Shown here piece by piece: positions 43,609-53,644 of a DNA stretch of 64,000 bases. Source of the DNA: an uncultured Propionibacteriaceae bacterium (GTDB taxonomy: Bacteria; Actinomycetota; Actinomycetes; Propionibacteriales; Propionibacteriaceae); the NCBI GenBank assembly GCA_938012815.1, contig CALLVV010000001.1, forward strand, positions 1-64,000, in the 5' to 3' direction. Made by a program: the position numbers and the translations under genes. The notes beneath the pieces were generated by a model. That model ran no database searches, was not told where the DNA came from, and worked only from the letters and a program-made list of their open reading frames with translations. The stretch's first letter is position 1, and every line of letters begins with the position of its first letter.

Positions 43609-43711
43609 GAGGGCCGGAAAACCCGTCTTGCCCACCACTTGAAACCAAGCATCTGCTGGTAGGAGGCCGGGTGCCGAAGCAAGCTGGAGTACTGGTTGTG
43701 AAGATCCTGCG
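43590..43711 (-). pseudogene. Membrane-protein family copy B, deleted to its two ends
   Basis: The minus strand reads QDLHNQYSSLLRHPASYQQ directly followed by FKWWARRVFRPSQFMPP. The first part matches QEFTTQNSSMLQHSNPYQQ in the N-terminal region of copy A, and the second matches the end of copy A (RQASRPSQFTPIRAH). The ~170 residues between, with all membrane helices, are missing. A clean internal deletion of a former tandem copy. Confidence 0.55.
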
Positions 43712-43752
43712 GGGTGCGGTTCCCTGGGGTGGCGTTGAGAGCAAGGAAGGCC

Positions 43753-44262
43753 CTAGGGGAAAGTGGGGCGGGAGGACTGCTTTCCCCATTGCTGAGCTGC
43801 GGGTTTGAGCAGCGCGATGAGGGTGCTGATGGCCAGGCCCAGGTCGATCAACGTGTAGGCTGCGGCGAATATGAAGATCCCGGCCAAGGAATCGGAGACC
43901 GTGCTGACGCCCCGCGCGGACCAGACCCACATTGCTGAGTGGAATGTCGTCAATATGATCTGTCCCGTGGTGGCGGATAGCAATGCCGTATAACCCTTTC
44001 CTTTGAGAAAGGTGATTCCGGCGATGAGTAGAATGATGGTGATGAGAAGGGAGATCAAAGCCAAGAAGCCCCAGAGAGATAGTCTTGGGTCAGTTGTTTT
44101 GAAAGCGCGCGGCAGTAGAACCAGGAAATATACACCCCCCAAGGCGGGGGGCAATGCCAGCGAGCCGGTGATGATTCCGAGAACGGATGCTGTGGTGGCG
44201 GTTCTGGGGCGTTCCGGGACAGTTCCAGAACTGCCATCGTGGTGAAGTGACGTCGAGGTCAT
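43753..44262 (-). CDS. Membrane protein, family copy C
   Basis: 169 aa from ATG 44262, which overlaps the copy D stop as TGATG. A short Ser/Thr-rich start (MTSTSLHHDGSSGTVPERP) leads into four hydrophobic segments. These carry ASVLGIITGSLALPPALGG, LLIAGITFLKGKGYTALLSATTGQ and LIDLGLAISTLIALLKPAAQQW. Strongly similar to copy D, so the two are a tandem pair read as one operon. Function unknown. Confidence 0.65.
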   Translation of the reverse strand: MTSTSLHHDGSSGTVPERPRTATTASVLGIITGSLALPPALGGVYFLVLLPRAFKTTDPRLSLWGFLALISLLITIILLIAGITFLKGKGYTALLSATTGQIILTTFHSAMWVWSARGVSTVSDSLAGIFIFAAAYTLIDLGLAISTLIALLKPAAQQWGKQSSRPTFP

Positions 44263-44948
44263 CAGGGAACCCGTTTCGCCCATTGCTGCCATTGCCGGGT
44301 TGCGGGCTTGTGTAACAGGACGAGGTTGCTGATGGCCAGCCCGAGGCCGATTAGCGTGCAGAAGATGATGATCACCAAAATCCCGGTCTCTGATTTCCTG
44401 ATTCGCATCGAGTTGAGGGCCAGCAACATGATCACCACGTAGAAAGCCGTCAGCGTGAGCTGTGTTATGACGGCGGACAGCAGCACCGTGTAACTCTTTC
44501 CTTTGAGAAACGTGATCCCGGAGGCGAGGAGAGTGATCACGGTGAAGGTGGTTGCTAGACCTAGGGCGAGCAAAATGATGAATGTGATGTTCGCGAGTCC
44601 GGGAGCTCTTTCGGTTTCGTGCACCCTGGTGGCGGCGAGAAGGACGATGATCGCTGGAAACAGTCCTAGGGAACCACTGATGATTCCGAGTGCGGCTGCG
44701 GCGGTCGCCGACCCGGGACGTTTCAGGCCGCCGACCTGGGGAGGCGCCCCGTACAGGGGTGGAACCTGCCAGGGCGGCGCCATGTTCTGGGGCATCGGGG
44801 CGTAGAACTGGGTGTGATGGCCGTGGGGGGCGGCAGGCGGTGGCGCAGGGCGTGATCCCTGGGGAGGGCCGGGTTGCCGGGATGGCGGATCGGCCAAGAA
44901 ATCGGGGCCTGGATGTGCCGGGTCGGGAGAGCCCGCATAACTCATCAT
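44262..44948 (-). CDS. Membrane protein, family copy D, with proline-rich N-terminus
   Basis: 228 aa from ATG 44948 (a second ATG at 44945 follows directly; AGAAAGG lies upstream). Residues 1-75 are Pro/His/Gln-rich (PPPAAPHGHHTQFYAPMP, PPLYGAPPQVGG), as in actinobacterial proteins that expose such tails. Then come ALGIISGSLGLFPAIIVLL, LLASGITFLKGKSYTVLLSAVI and IGLGLAISNLVLLHKPATRQW. First gene of the C/D pair. No enzyme motif. Confidence 0.65.
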   Translation of the reverse strand: MMSYAGSPDPAHPGPDFLADPPSRQPGPPQGSRPAPPPAAPHGHHTQFYAPMPQNMAPPWQVPPLYGAPPQVGGLKRPGSATAAAALGIISGSLGLFPAIIVLLAATRVHETERAPGLANITFIILLALGLATTFTVITLLASGITFLKGKSYTVLLSAVITQLTLTAFYVVIMLLALNSMRIRKSETGILVIIIFCTLIGLGLAISNLVLLHKPATRQWQQWAKRVP

Positions 44949-45151
44949 GAGCCTTTCTGCCTGAGTCGGTGCGCGGACATCAACTGTAACGATTTGTTGC
45001 GCTCCTTGACCTCATCCCCTCGGATACCCGGGATCCCGTCGTTGCTCGTGGGTCGCGGGAGCGGTCGCCGTCGATCCACCGGCTCCTCGGAAAACTTGAT
45101 GGCCGTCCCGGAACAGTTCCGGGACGGCCACCGCAGTACGAAGCGACGAGG

Positions 45152-45570
45152 TCAGGACATGGAGTCCTTCCACTGCTTCGTCTCCGGTTTGAACAGGTGC
45201 GCGAGGATGGCGATCGCCAGGCCCAACCCGACCACCGCACGTAGGAACGACCCGGCATTGGGCGTGCGGTTGAGCATTCCCGAAAAGCTCAACGTGAGGA
45301 GCAGGTCCGCCACCACGATCACGATTTGCGCGATGGCGCCGGCGCACAGGAGCGTGTAGCCCTTGCCGCCCAGGAGGCGGATCCCGCAGATGAGAAGACC
45401 GGCGACGGCCGCGGTGGTCGTGGCTACGGGCCGTCTCGGACCATTCAGCGGGGAACCGCCCCATACAAAGGCGGTGTCTGTCCGTAGGGTGTGGAATGGC
45501 CGGGCTGTTGCATGGAGGGATTCTGTGGTGATCCGGGGTGGTGGTGGCCCGGGAGGCCGGTTCGATCCAT
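45152..45570 (-). pseudogene. Membrane-protein family copy E, frameshifted and shortened
   Basis: ATG 45570 opens a Pro/His-rich start (MDRTGLPGHHHPGSP, YGQTPPLYGAVPR) that hits a TGA right after a CCCC run near 45445. One extra C would join it to the +1 frame: LNGPRRPVATTTAAVAGLL, GGKGYTLLCAGAIAQ, VGLGLAIAILAHLFKPETKQW, ending at 45152. Compared with copy D it also lacks the first membrane helix. Either a decayed copy or a phase-variable C tract; a sequencing error cannot be excluded. Confidence 0.6.
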
Positions 45571-45627
45571 GGGGTTTCCGGCCTGACTACTCTGGTTATG
45601 CCGGTGCCGCGTGTAATGATGTCCCAC

Positions 45628-47982
<2,355 letters not shown>

Positions 47983-48007
47983 GTCAGTCCCCCCTGAAAC
48001 CTGCGAT

Positions 48008-48050
48008 CGGGCTGGGCCGTTGCCCCTTCCTTCGGGGACGGCCCGGCCCG
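48008..48050 (+). terminator. Hairpin terminator after glgX
   Basis: CGGGCTGGGCCGTTGCCCC pairs with CGGGGACGGCCCGGCCCG around TTCCTT, 26 nt after the glgX stop. Very stable; no long T run follows. Confidence 0.65.
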
Positions 48051-48106
48051 ATGGCTTTCAATGGGTCGGTTGTGAGGAGATGCGCTACTCTGCTCCGTGA
48101 GCTAAA

Positions 48107-48120
48107 CTAACGAGCGTTAG
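48107..48120. promoter_or_regulatory. Candidate TetR operator
   Basis: CTAACG-AG-CGTTAG is a perfect 6-bp inverted repeat, extended by TA...TA on both sides, about 88 nt upstream of the TetR ATG. Position and symmetry fit autoregulation by the TetR protein. Binding is inferred. Confidence 0.55.
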
Positions 48121-48147
48121 CTAAAGGTATGTGGAAACGTCCTCTCA

Positions 48148-48160
48148 AAGCTGGTTGAGC
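48148..48160. repeat. CTGGTTGAGC repeat copy
   Basis: AAGCTGGTTGAGC core between the operator and the TetR gene. Same core as at 30721 and 49237. Confidence 0.5.
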
Positions 48161-48207
48161 CTGATCGCGGACCTGACCACAGAACCTCCAGGTCAGGAGT
48201 TGATCCC

Positions 48208-48849
48208 ATGCGTCGTGACACCCGCGCAGCCCTGCTGGACGTCGCGCAGGAGCGTTTCGCCATCGACGGATTCGCGGGCACCTCCGTGCGCGACCTCGCC
48301 GCCGCGGTGGGCATCAAGGAGAGTTCCGTCTACAACCATTTCAGTAGCAAAAAGGCCGTGCTCGACGCGGTGCTGGCGCGCATCGACGAACGCCTGGCGG
48401 TGGTGGCGAGGCGTTTCGGCGTGCCGCTGGGTGACCCAAAGGATGCGGTGCCCGTCTACGAGACGATCACTCTCGAACAGTTGGGAGCTGCTGCGGCCGG
48501 ATTCCTGGATGCCTGGTTGCATGACCCGGGAATCGTCGCCGCGCGGCGCGTGCTCACCCTCGAGCAATATCGCACCCCGGAGGCCGCGCGGCTGCTGCGC
48601 GAACTGACCGTGGAACGTCCGCTGGCTTTCCAGGCGGCCGTTTTCGCCGAGCTCATCCGCAAGGGGACATTCTGTCCCGCCGACCCGGAGGCCCTCGCCC
48701 TGGCCTTCTGGGGGCCGATCCTGGCAATCCTGGCCGCGGCGGAAGAGCCCGGCAGCGAACCCGAGGCGCAGCGCCTGCTGGACCTCCATCTGGAGCATTT
48801 CCGGAGAACCCACGTGGTGGGCTCCAACCGGGTGGGGAAGAATCCGTGA
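48208..48849 (+). CDS. TetR-family transcriptional regulator
   Basis: 213 aa. The N-terminal helix-turn-helix is canonical: ALLDVAQERFAIDGFAGTSVRDLAAAVGIKESSVYNHFSSKKAVLDAV (split here only for description; recognition helix around KESSVYNHFSSK). The ligand domain is unspecific. Its TGA overlaps the GTG of the following membrane gene by 4 nt (GTGA), so it probably controls that gene and itself via the palindrome at 48107-48120. Ligand unknown. Confidence 0.9.
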   Translation: MRRDTRAALLDVAQERFAIDGFAGTSVRDLAAAVGIKESSVYNHFSSKKAVLDAVLARIDERLAVVARRFGVPLGDPKDAVPVYETITLEQLGAAAAGFLDAWLHDPGIVAARRVLTLEQYRTPEAARLLRELTVERPLAFQAAVFAELIRKGTFCPADPEALALAFWGPILAILAAAEEPGSEPEAQRLLDLHLEHFRRTHVVGSNRVGKNP

Positions 48850-49247
48850 GGGTCGTTCGGGGGTGCCTGTTGGGGATCGCCGTCTTCCAGATCCTCTCGA
48901 CGCTGCTTGGGGCGGTTGAGCTGCTGGTCACACCGCAGTGGTTCGCCCCGCTGCTCGATGCCACGGTGTTCGCGGGCCAGTACGTCCTTGCCGCCCTGCT
49001 CCTCGGGGTCGTGGCCGGCGGTTTCCAATGGGGCGCCGTCGTCGTCCATCTGCGGATGAGACGATGGGTTCCGCTGGGGCACGCGCTCGCAGGGACAGTG
49101 ATGATCGGGTGGATCGCGGGCGAATGCCTGGTGCTGGGCATCTTCATGTGGCCCCATGCGCTGTGGGGTGGCTTGGGGGTCGTGCAGCTGCTGCTGGTCC
49201 TGGTGCTGCTCGGTGTCCTGCGGCCTGAGGGTGCGGAAGCTGGTTGA
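48846..49247 (+). CDS. Small four-helix membrane protein controlled with TetR
   Basis: 133 aa from GTG 48846. Four hydrophobic segments: GCLLGIAVFQILSTLLGAVELL, FAGQYVLAALLLGVVAGG, HALAGTVMIGWIAGECLVLGIF, LGVVQLLLVLVLLGVL. The last three codons and stop (GAA GCT GGT TGA) lie in the CTGGTTGAGC repeat. Resembles small actinobacterial membrane proteins co-transcribed with TetR repressors, possibly efflux accessory or stress proteins, but no function is known. Confidence 0.7.
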   Translation: MRVVRGCLLGIAVFQILSTLLGAVELLVTPQWFAPLLDATVFAGQYVLAALLLGVVAGGFQWGAVVVHLRMRRWVPLGHALAGTVMIGWIAGECLVLGIFMWPHALWGGLGVVQLLLVLVLLGVLRPEGAEAG

Positions 49248-49249
49248 GC
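49237..49249. repeat. CTGGTTGAGC repeat copy, forming a gene end
   Basis: AAGCTGGTTGAGC; its TGA is the stop codon of the membrane gene at 48846-49247, so insertion of the repeat may have set the C-terminus. Confidence 0.5.
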
Positions 49250-49262
49250 CGGGGTCGGGGAG

Positions 49263-50294
49263 TTATCCCTCGTCGACTCCCCGCGACCGCTGGGCCACGC
49301 CGTCGGGACCGTACGGCCACGGGCCGGTCCGCGGGGTGGAGATGGCGGTCAGATCGGCCAGGTGCTCCGGCGCCAGGGTGAGTGACGCCGCTGCCAGGTT
49401 CGCCCGCAGTTGCTCGACGGTCCGGGCGCCCAGGATTGCGGTGGTGACGCCGGGTTGCGCGACCACCCAGGCCAGTGCGACGTTCGCCGGGGTGGTGTCG
49501 TTGTCGGCGGCGACCTGCCGGAGGGCGTCGAGGATCTCCCACGTGCGCTCGTCGCGGGCGATCCGGTCGTAGGCCTCGATGCCGCGCTGCGGGTTCTCGC
49601 CCAGCCGGGTGGCGCCCGCCGGGGCGTCGCCGCGGGAGTACTTGCCCGTCAGCCAGCCGCCCGCCAGCGGCGACCACGCCATCACGCCCAGTCCCGCGTC
49701 GGCGGCCGAGGGCAGCATCTCCCACTCGGCCTCGCGTCGCAGCAGCGAGTACGAGGGCTGCAGCATGACGGGGTGGCGCAATCCCCGTGCGTCGCAGGCC
49801 CGCACGGCCCGCTGGATCTGCCAGCCCAGGTAGTTGGAGATGCCCCCGTAGCCGATCAGACCGTCGCTGATCGCCCGGTCCAGGAAGTCCATGGTCTCCT
49901 CGACCGGGGTGATGGGATCCCAGGAGTGCACGATGTAGAGGTCGACGTGATCGACCCGCAGGCGGCGCAGGCTCTCGGTGAGAGCGCGACGCAGGTGCCG
50001 CCGCGACGCCCCGAGCGACCCACCGAGCGCCGAGGTGGGGAAACGCCCCTTCGTCGCCAGCACCACCTCCCGGGTGATCTCCTGCGGCCGGGACCGGAGC
50101 CACTCGCCGACGATCTCCTCGGAAACGCCATCGGCGTAGACGTCGGCGGCGTCGATGAAATTGCCGCCCGCCTCCACGTAGGTGTCCAGCATCGCCAAGG
50201 ACTCCTCGGCCGGGGATTCCGCCCCGAAGGTCATCGTCCCCAGCGCCAGCGTCGAGACCGAAACCCCGCTGTTGCCCATTTGTCTGCGTTCCAT
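49263..50294 (-). CDS. Aldo/keto reductase
   Basis: 343 aa, NADPH-dependent (beta/alpha)8 barrel. Catalytic residues are visible: Asp48 and Tyr53 in FIDAADVYADG, Lys in VLATKGRF and His in DLYIVHSWD. The AKR signature GASRRHLRRALTESLRRLRVDHVDLY is split into helix and strand as usual, and LGARTVEQLRANLAA contacts NADPH. Similar to the YajO/Tas-like group. Substrate unknown. Starts from ATG 50294 with GAGGAGATGCGAGC upstream (GGAG near 50308). Confidence 0.9.
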   Translation of the reverse strand: MERRQMGNSGVSVSTLALGTMTFGAESPAEESLAMLDTYVEAGGNFIDAADVYADGVSEEIVGEWLRSRPQEITREVVLATKGRFPTSALGGSLGASRRHLRRALTESLRRLRVDHVDLYIVHSWDPITPVEETMDFLDRAISDGLIGYGGISNYLGWQIQRAVRACDARGLRHPVMLQPSYSLLRREAEWEMLPSAADAGLGVMAWSPLAGGWLTGKYSRGDAPAGATRLGENPQRGIEAYDRIARDERTWEILDALRQVAADNDTTPANVALAWVVAQPGVTTAILGARTVEQLRANLAAASLTLAPEHLADLTAISTPRTGPWPYGPDGVAQRSRGVDEG

Positions 50295-50357
50295 GCTCGC
50301 ATCTCCTCTCCGGTCTCCGATCCTACGTGGACCGGAAGCCGTGCGTACGGGGTCGCC

Positions 50358-50582
50358 TCAGCCGGATTCCGATTTCGGGGGACGACCCGGGCGGCGCATG
50401 GGGGCGGCGCTGCCCGGCAGGCGGCCGGCCCGTTTCAGGGCGTCACGGAGCAGGTACTCGATCTGCGCGTTCACCGACCGCAGGTCGTCGGAGGCCCAGC
50501 GCGCCAGGGCCGTGTGCACGGATGGATCGAGCCGGAGCAGCACCTGTTTGCGCTCCGGCCGATCCGCGGATCTCGGGGTCAC
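50358..50582 (-). CDS. Ribbon-helix-helix type small protein
   Basis: 74 aa. The GTG at 50582 overlaps the SPFH stop as GTGA, which decides the start. After a short basic lead, KQVLLRLDPSVHTALARWASDDLRSVNAQIEYLLRDAL fits the ribbon-helix-helix fold with a beta-strand (QVLLRLD) and two helices. A basic Pro/Arg tail (MRRPGRPPKSE) with an AT-hook-like GRPP follows. Probably DNA-binding; here co-translated with an SPFH protein, as in several actinobacteria. Function unknown. Confidence 0.75.
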   Translation of the reverse strand: MTPRSADRPERKQVLLRLDPSVHTALARWASDDLRSVNAQIEYLLRDALKRAGRLPGSAAPMRRPGRPPKSESG

Positions 50583-51484
50583 TGATACAGCGACCCCGTG
50601 TTGACTACAGGTGTCGCCCGCGAGTCGCCGCACAGCACCACCAGGAGGTTGGAGACCATCGCGGCCCGGCGCTCGTCGTCGAGGACCACGACGTCGGCGG
50701 CCTCAAGCTGGGTGAGGGCGTCCTGGACCATGGAGACCGCGCCCTCGACGATCTTCTCGCGGGCCGCGATGATGGCGGCGGCCTGCTGGCGCTGCAGCAT
50801 CGCCTGCGCGATCTCGGAGGCGTAGGCCAGCGACGAGATCCGGGTCTCGACGACGCGCAGCCCGGCCAGCGCGATCCGCGCCGCCACCTCGTCGGCCATC
50901 TCCTTGGCGATCACCTCGGTGTCTCCGCGCAGCGTGATCGTGGTGTCCTGGTTGTCGTAGGGGTGGCTCATCGCGATGTGCCGCAGCGCCGCCTCGGACT
51001 GGACGCGCACGAAGTCGATGTGGTCCTCGACGGCGTACTTGGCCTGGGCGGTGTCGGCCACCTGCCACACGACGATGGCGGCGATGTTGATCGGGTTGCC
51101 GTCTGCGTCGTTGACCTTCAACTCGTGGGTCTCGAAGTTGTGAACCTTCACCGAGATCTTTTTCTGGACGACGAACGGGACCACGAACCACAGGCCGGGT
51201 TTGCGGACGGTGCCCACGTAGGAGCCGAAGAATTCCAGCACCTTCGCTTCACCGGGACTGAGCATGCACAGGCCGGAGGCGAGGAGGGCCAGCGCAAGCG
51301 TACCGATCCCGATGAGAATCGGCCCCAGGGGCAGGTTCTCGATGATGGACTGCTGGACGCCCAGGGCGATCAATCCGGCGGCCACGACGATCCCCAGCAG
51401 GCCGATGGGACCGGGCATGGTCCAGGCGCGGCGCTCCTGCACGTCGACATCCGGGGTGGAGGGAAGTGGAACGTTGGTGGTCAT
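50579..51484 (-). CDS. SPFH/Band 7 domain membrane protein
   Basis: 301 aa. Two membrane helices (PGPIGLLGIVVAAGLIALGV and LGPILIGIGTLALALLASGLCML) are followed by a prohibitin/stomatin-like domain: SPGEAKVLEFFGSYVGTVRKPGLWFV, KVHNFETHELKVNDADGNPI, and the coiled-coil region YASEIAQAMLQRQQAAAIIAAREKIVEGAV. SPFH proteins form membrane microdomain scaffolds. The pairing with an RHH protein is recurrent in actinobacteria. A promoter should lie in the AT-rich stretch at 51500-51535 (AAATGATATCATATTT palindrome at its centre). Confidence 0.88.
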   Translation of the reverse strand: MTTNVPLPSTPDVDVQERRAWTMPGPIGLLGIVVAAGLIALGVQQSIIENLPLGPILIGIGTLALALLASGLCMLSPGEAKVLEFFGSYVGTVRKPGLWFVVPFVVQKKISVKVHNFETHELKVNDADGNPINIAAIVVWQVADTAQAKYAVEDHIDFVRVQSEAALRHIAMSHPYDNQDTTITLRGDTEVIAKEMADEVAARIALAGLRVVETRISSLAYASEIAQAMLQRQQAAAIIAAREKIVEGAVSMVQDALTQLEAADVVVLDDERRAAMVSNLLVVLCGDSRATPVVNTGSLYQ

Positions 51485-51510
51485 GTCGACTCCTTCTTCG
51501 TGATGTCAAA

Positions 51511-51524
51511 ATGATATCATATTT
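51511..51524. promoter_or_regulatory. AT-rich palindrome upstream of the SPFH gene
   Basis: AAATGATATCATAT contains ATGATATCAT, a perfect 10-bp palindrome about 30 nt before the SPFH ATG, in an otherwise GC-rich region. A likely operator; since the downstream RHH protein is a candidate DNA binder of such short palindromes, autoregulation is plausible. Confidence 0.4.
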
Positions 51525-51557
51525 CTGGGTCGGGTTGAGCACCGGGCAAAAATGACT

Positions 51558-51588
51558 GGGCCGGGCCGCTCGTTCCGCGGCCCGGCCC
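51558..51588 (-). terminator. Terminator after the isomerase gene, next to a CTGGTTG repeat
   Basis: GGGCCGGGCCGC pairs perfectly with GCGGCCCGGCCC around 7 nt; on the minus strand it is followed by AGTCATTTTTG. CAACCAGCTT (the repeat core, inverted) abuts it at 51588-51597. Lies 28 nt after the stop at 51616. Confidence 0.8.
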
Positions 51589-51615
51589 AACCAGCTTCAG
51601 GGAGACGGGAGACGT

Positions 51616-52479
51616 TCAGCCCGCCAAGGACTTCAGCGCCTCGAAGGACCTGCGGGCATTGTGGATGGGGCCCTCGCCGGGGGCGGGGTCCTTGTCGAGC
51701 ATGATGTCCTGCTCCAGCACCCAGTAGCCGTCGAAGCCCACCTCGTTCAGCAGGGAGACGATGGTGGCGAAGTCCACGTCACCGTCCCCGATGGGTGCGA
51801 ACATCTCGGCCCTGATGCCCTCGCTCCAGGTGAGTTCCCCGGTCAGGAGCTTGTCGGTGAGCTCCTTGTGGACGTCCTTCGCGTGCACGATCGCGACCCG
51901 CTCCGGGTGGCGGCGCACGATGTCCACCGGGTCCGCGCCGCCCGCCATCATGTGTCCCGTGTCGAGGCACAGTCCGACGCCGGTCTCGTCGAGGATCCGC
52001 TCCACCTCGTCGGCGTTCTGGATCATGGTGCCCCAGTGCGGGTGCACGCACGCCGTCACGCCGGCCTCCGCGCACACCTCGGCGATCCGGTCCAGGTTGC
52101 GGTACAGCGTCGCCCAGCCCTGCTCGTCGAGGACGGGACGGTCGTCGTAGCCCTCGCGACCCGAGTCGCAGGCCAGCACCAACACCGATCCGCCCGCGAC
52201 ACGGAACGCCTCCAGTTCTGCCTTGACGGCGGGGATCGGGTCGTGGCCGGGGTCGTGCATCACGGCCAGGAAGAACGCGCCCACGGGGGTCAGGCCGTGC
52301 GCCTTCACCGCGGCCGCGCGGGCCTCCGGTTCGACGGGCAGCCAGCCCTGTGGACCGAACTCCGTGGCCGTCAACCCCAGTTCCACCATCTCGGAGAGCA
52401 CCCGGTCGGGGCTCATCTGGAAACCCCAGCCCGGCACCTCACACACGCCCCACGAGATCGGGGCCCCTGCGATCCTCAT
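51616..52479 (-). CDS. Sugar-phosphate isomerase/epimerase-type TIM barrel (IolE/inosose dehydratase-like)
   Basis: 287 aa. MRIAGAPISWGVCEVPGWGFQM is the standard start of IolE-type inosose dehydratases and related isomerases. Metal-binding residues are in TATEFGPQGWLP, HPHWGTMI, LCLDTGHMMAGG and VHAKDVHKEL. Its ATG overlaps the dehydrogenase stop by 4 nt. Together they could convert myo-inositol to inosose and onward, but other polyol substrates are possible. No transporter for the substrate is seen in the window. Confidence 0.85.
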   Translation of the reverse strand: MRIAGAPISWGVCEVPGWGFQMSPDRVLSEMVELGLTATEFGPQGWLPVEPEARAAAVKAHGLTPVGAFFLAVMHDPGHDPIPAVKAELEAFRVAGGSVLVLACDSGREGYDDRPVLDEQGWATLYRNLDRIAEVCAEAGVTACVHPHWGTMIQNADEVERILDETGVGLCLDTGHMMAGGADPVDIVRRHPERVAIVHAKDVHKELTDKLLTGELTWSEGIRAEMFAPIGDGDVDFATIVSLLNEVGFDGYWVLEQDIMLDKDPAPGEGPIHNARRSFEALKSLAG

Positions 52480-53471
52480 TTCGTCACCTCCACGGTCTGT
52501 CCGCTGCGGGCGGAACGTTCTGCGGCCTCGGCCAGCACCAGCGCGGCAACGCCGTCCTCGACGGTCGGGGTCACGGGGGAGCCGTTGTTGACGGCGTCGA
52601 TGAAGGCCGTGAGCTCGTCGCGGTAGGCGTCGGCGTAACGCTCCAGGAAGAAGTCGAGGTAGACCTCCTGGGTGGCCGATCCCGTGGCGTCGTTGATCTG
52701 GACCGATGTCGCACGCAGGTTCTCCGCGATGACCTCGCCCTCGGATCCGAAGACCTCCACCTTCTGGTCGTAGCCGCTGGCGCAGTGGCGGGTGTTCTTG
52801 ATGATCGCGACCGCGCCGCTGGCGGCCCGCAGGGTCGTGACGGCGCCGTCGAAGTCGTCGACGTCGGCCAGCGCCGGGTCGAGCTTCTGCCCGATGGCGT
52901 TGACGGAGACGATCTCACCCAGGAAGAACCGGGCCTCGTCGAAGTCGTGGATGGTCATGTCCTTGAACACGCCCCCCGACTGCGCCAGGTACTCCGCCGA
53001 CGGCGGGGCGGGGTCGCGGGAGACGATGGTGAGCTGCTCGATGCGCCCGATCCGGCCCTCGGCGGCGAGCCGCTGGGCCTTCGCGATGGAGGGGTCGTAG
53101 CGGCGCTGGAAACCAACCATCACCGGCGGGTGCTCGAAGGTCGCGAGCTCGTCGGCGAGGGCGCGGGCCGCCTCGACGGAGGACGCGACTGGCTTCTCGC
53201 ACAGCGCGGCCTTGCCCGCGCGGGCGGCTGCCAGGACGTGCTCGGCGTGCAGGGGGGTGGGGGAGCCGATGACGACCGCGTCCACGTCGTCGGCGGAGAA
53301 GGCTTCGGCGGCGTCGGCGGAGGCGCGCGCCCCGAGGGGTTCGGCGAGGGCCTTCGCGGCCTCGATGAACGGGTCGCAGACCAGCACGAGCCGGGCCTGG
53401 GGATGGGCGGCGACGGTGGCGGCATGGACCTTGCCGATGCGCCCCGCGCCTATCACTGCGATGCGCAGCAT
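52476..53471 (-). CDS. iolG: Gfo/Idh/MocA oxidoreductase, probable inositol 2-dehydrogenase
   Basis: 331 aa. N-terminal Rossmann fold with GAGRIGKVHA (8-17); the EKP motif with the catalytic Lys occurs in LCEKPVASSVEAA; the C-terminal domain has GGVFKDMTIHDFDEARFF with the conserved Asp/His of inositol dehydrogenases, and GYDQKVEVFGSEG. It oxidises an inositol or similar polyol using NAD+. Coupled to the isomerase gene downstream. Divergent-like palindromic element (53514-53627) and a transaldolase lie upstream on the same strand. Confidence 0.88.
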   Translation of the reverse strand: MLRIAVIGAGRIGKVHAATVAAHPQARLVLVCDPFIEAAKALAEPLGARASADAAEAFSADDVDAVVIGSPTPLHAEHVLAAARAGKAALCEKPVASSVEAARALADELATFEHPPVMVGFQRRYDPSIAKAQRLAAEGRIGRIEQLTIVSRDPAPPSAEYLAQSGGVFKDMTIHDFDEARFFLGEIVSVNAIGQKLDPALADVDDFDGAVTTLRAASGAVAIIKNTRHCASGYDQKVEVFGSEGEVIAENLRATSVQINDATGSATQEVYLDFFLERYADAYRDELTAFIDAVNNGSPVTPTVEDGVAALVLAEAAERSARSGQTVEVTK

Positions 53472-53513
53472 GTGGTTTCCTTCCTTGGAGTGAGATGCCC
53501 GCTGGGCGTGGAG

Positions 53514-53627
53514 GCCGGTTTGCTGGCCCTAATGCCGATTTGCTGGGCGTATTCACGTTTGCCTGCGCTACAGCGCAGGCAAACAGCAACAGGTCCAGCA
53601 AACCGGGTACAAGGCCAGCAAACCGGC
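53514..53627. repeat. 114-bp nested palindrome
   Basis: Each arm is 57 nt. The outer parts GCCGGTTTGCTGGCC / GGCCAGCAAACCGGC are perfect, the centre GTTTGCCTGCGCT-AC-AGCGCAGGCAAAC is a perfect 13-bp hairpin, and the middle (TTTGCTGG.../...CCAGCAAA) pairs with some mismatches. Within each arm the unit CCGGTTTGCTGG occurs twice. It lies between the transaldolase and iolG genes. Such a structure could be a strong hairpin in mRNA, a cruciform, or a REP-like mobile repeat. Confidence 0.85.
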
Positions 53628-53644
53628 TTGTCTCGGGGACCGGG

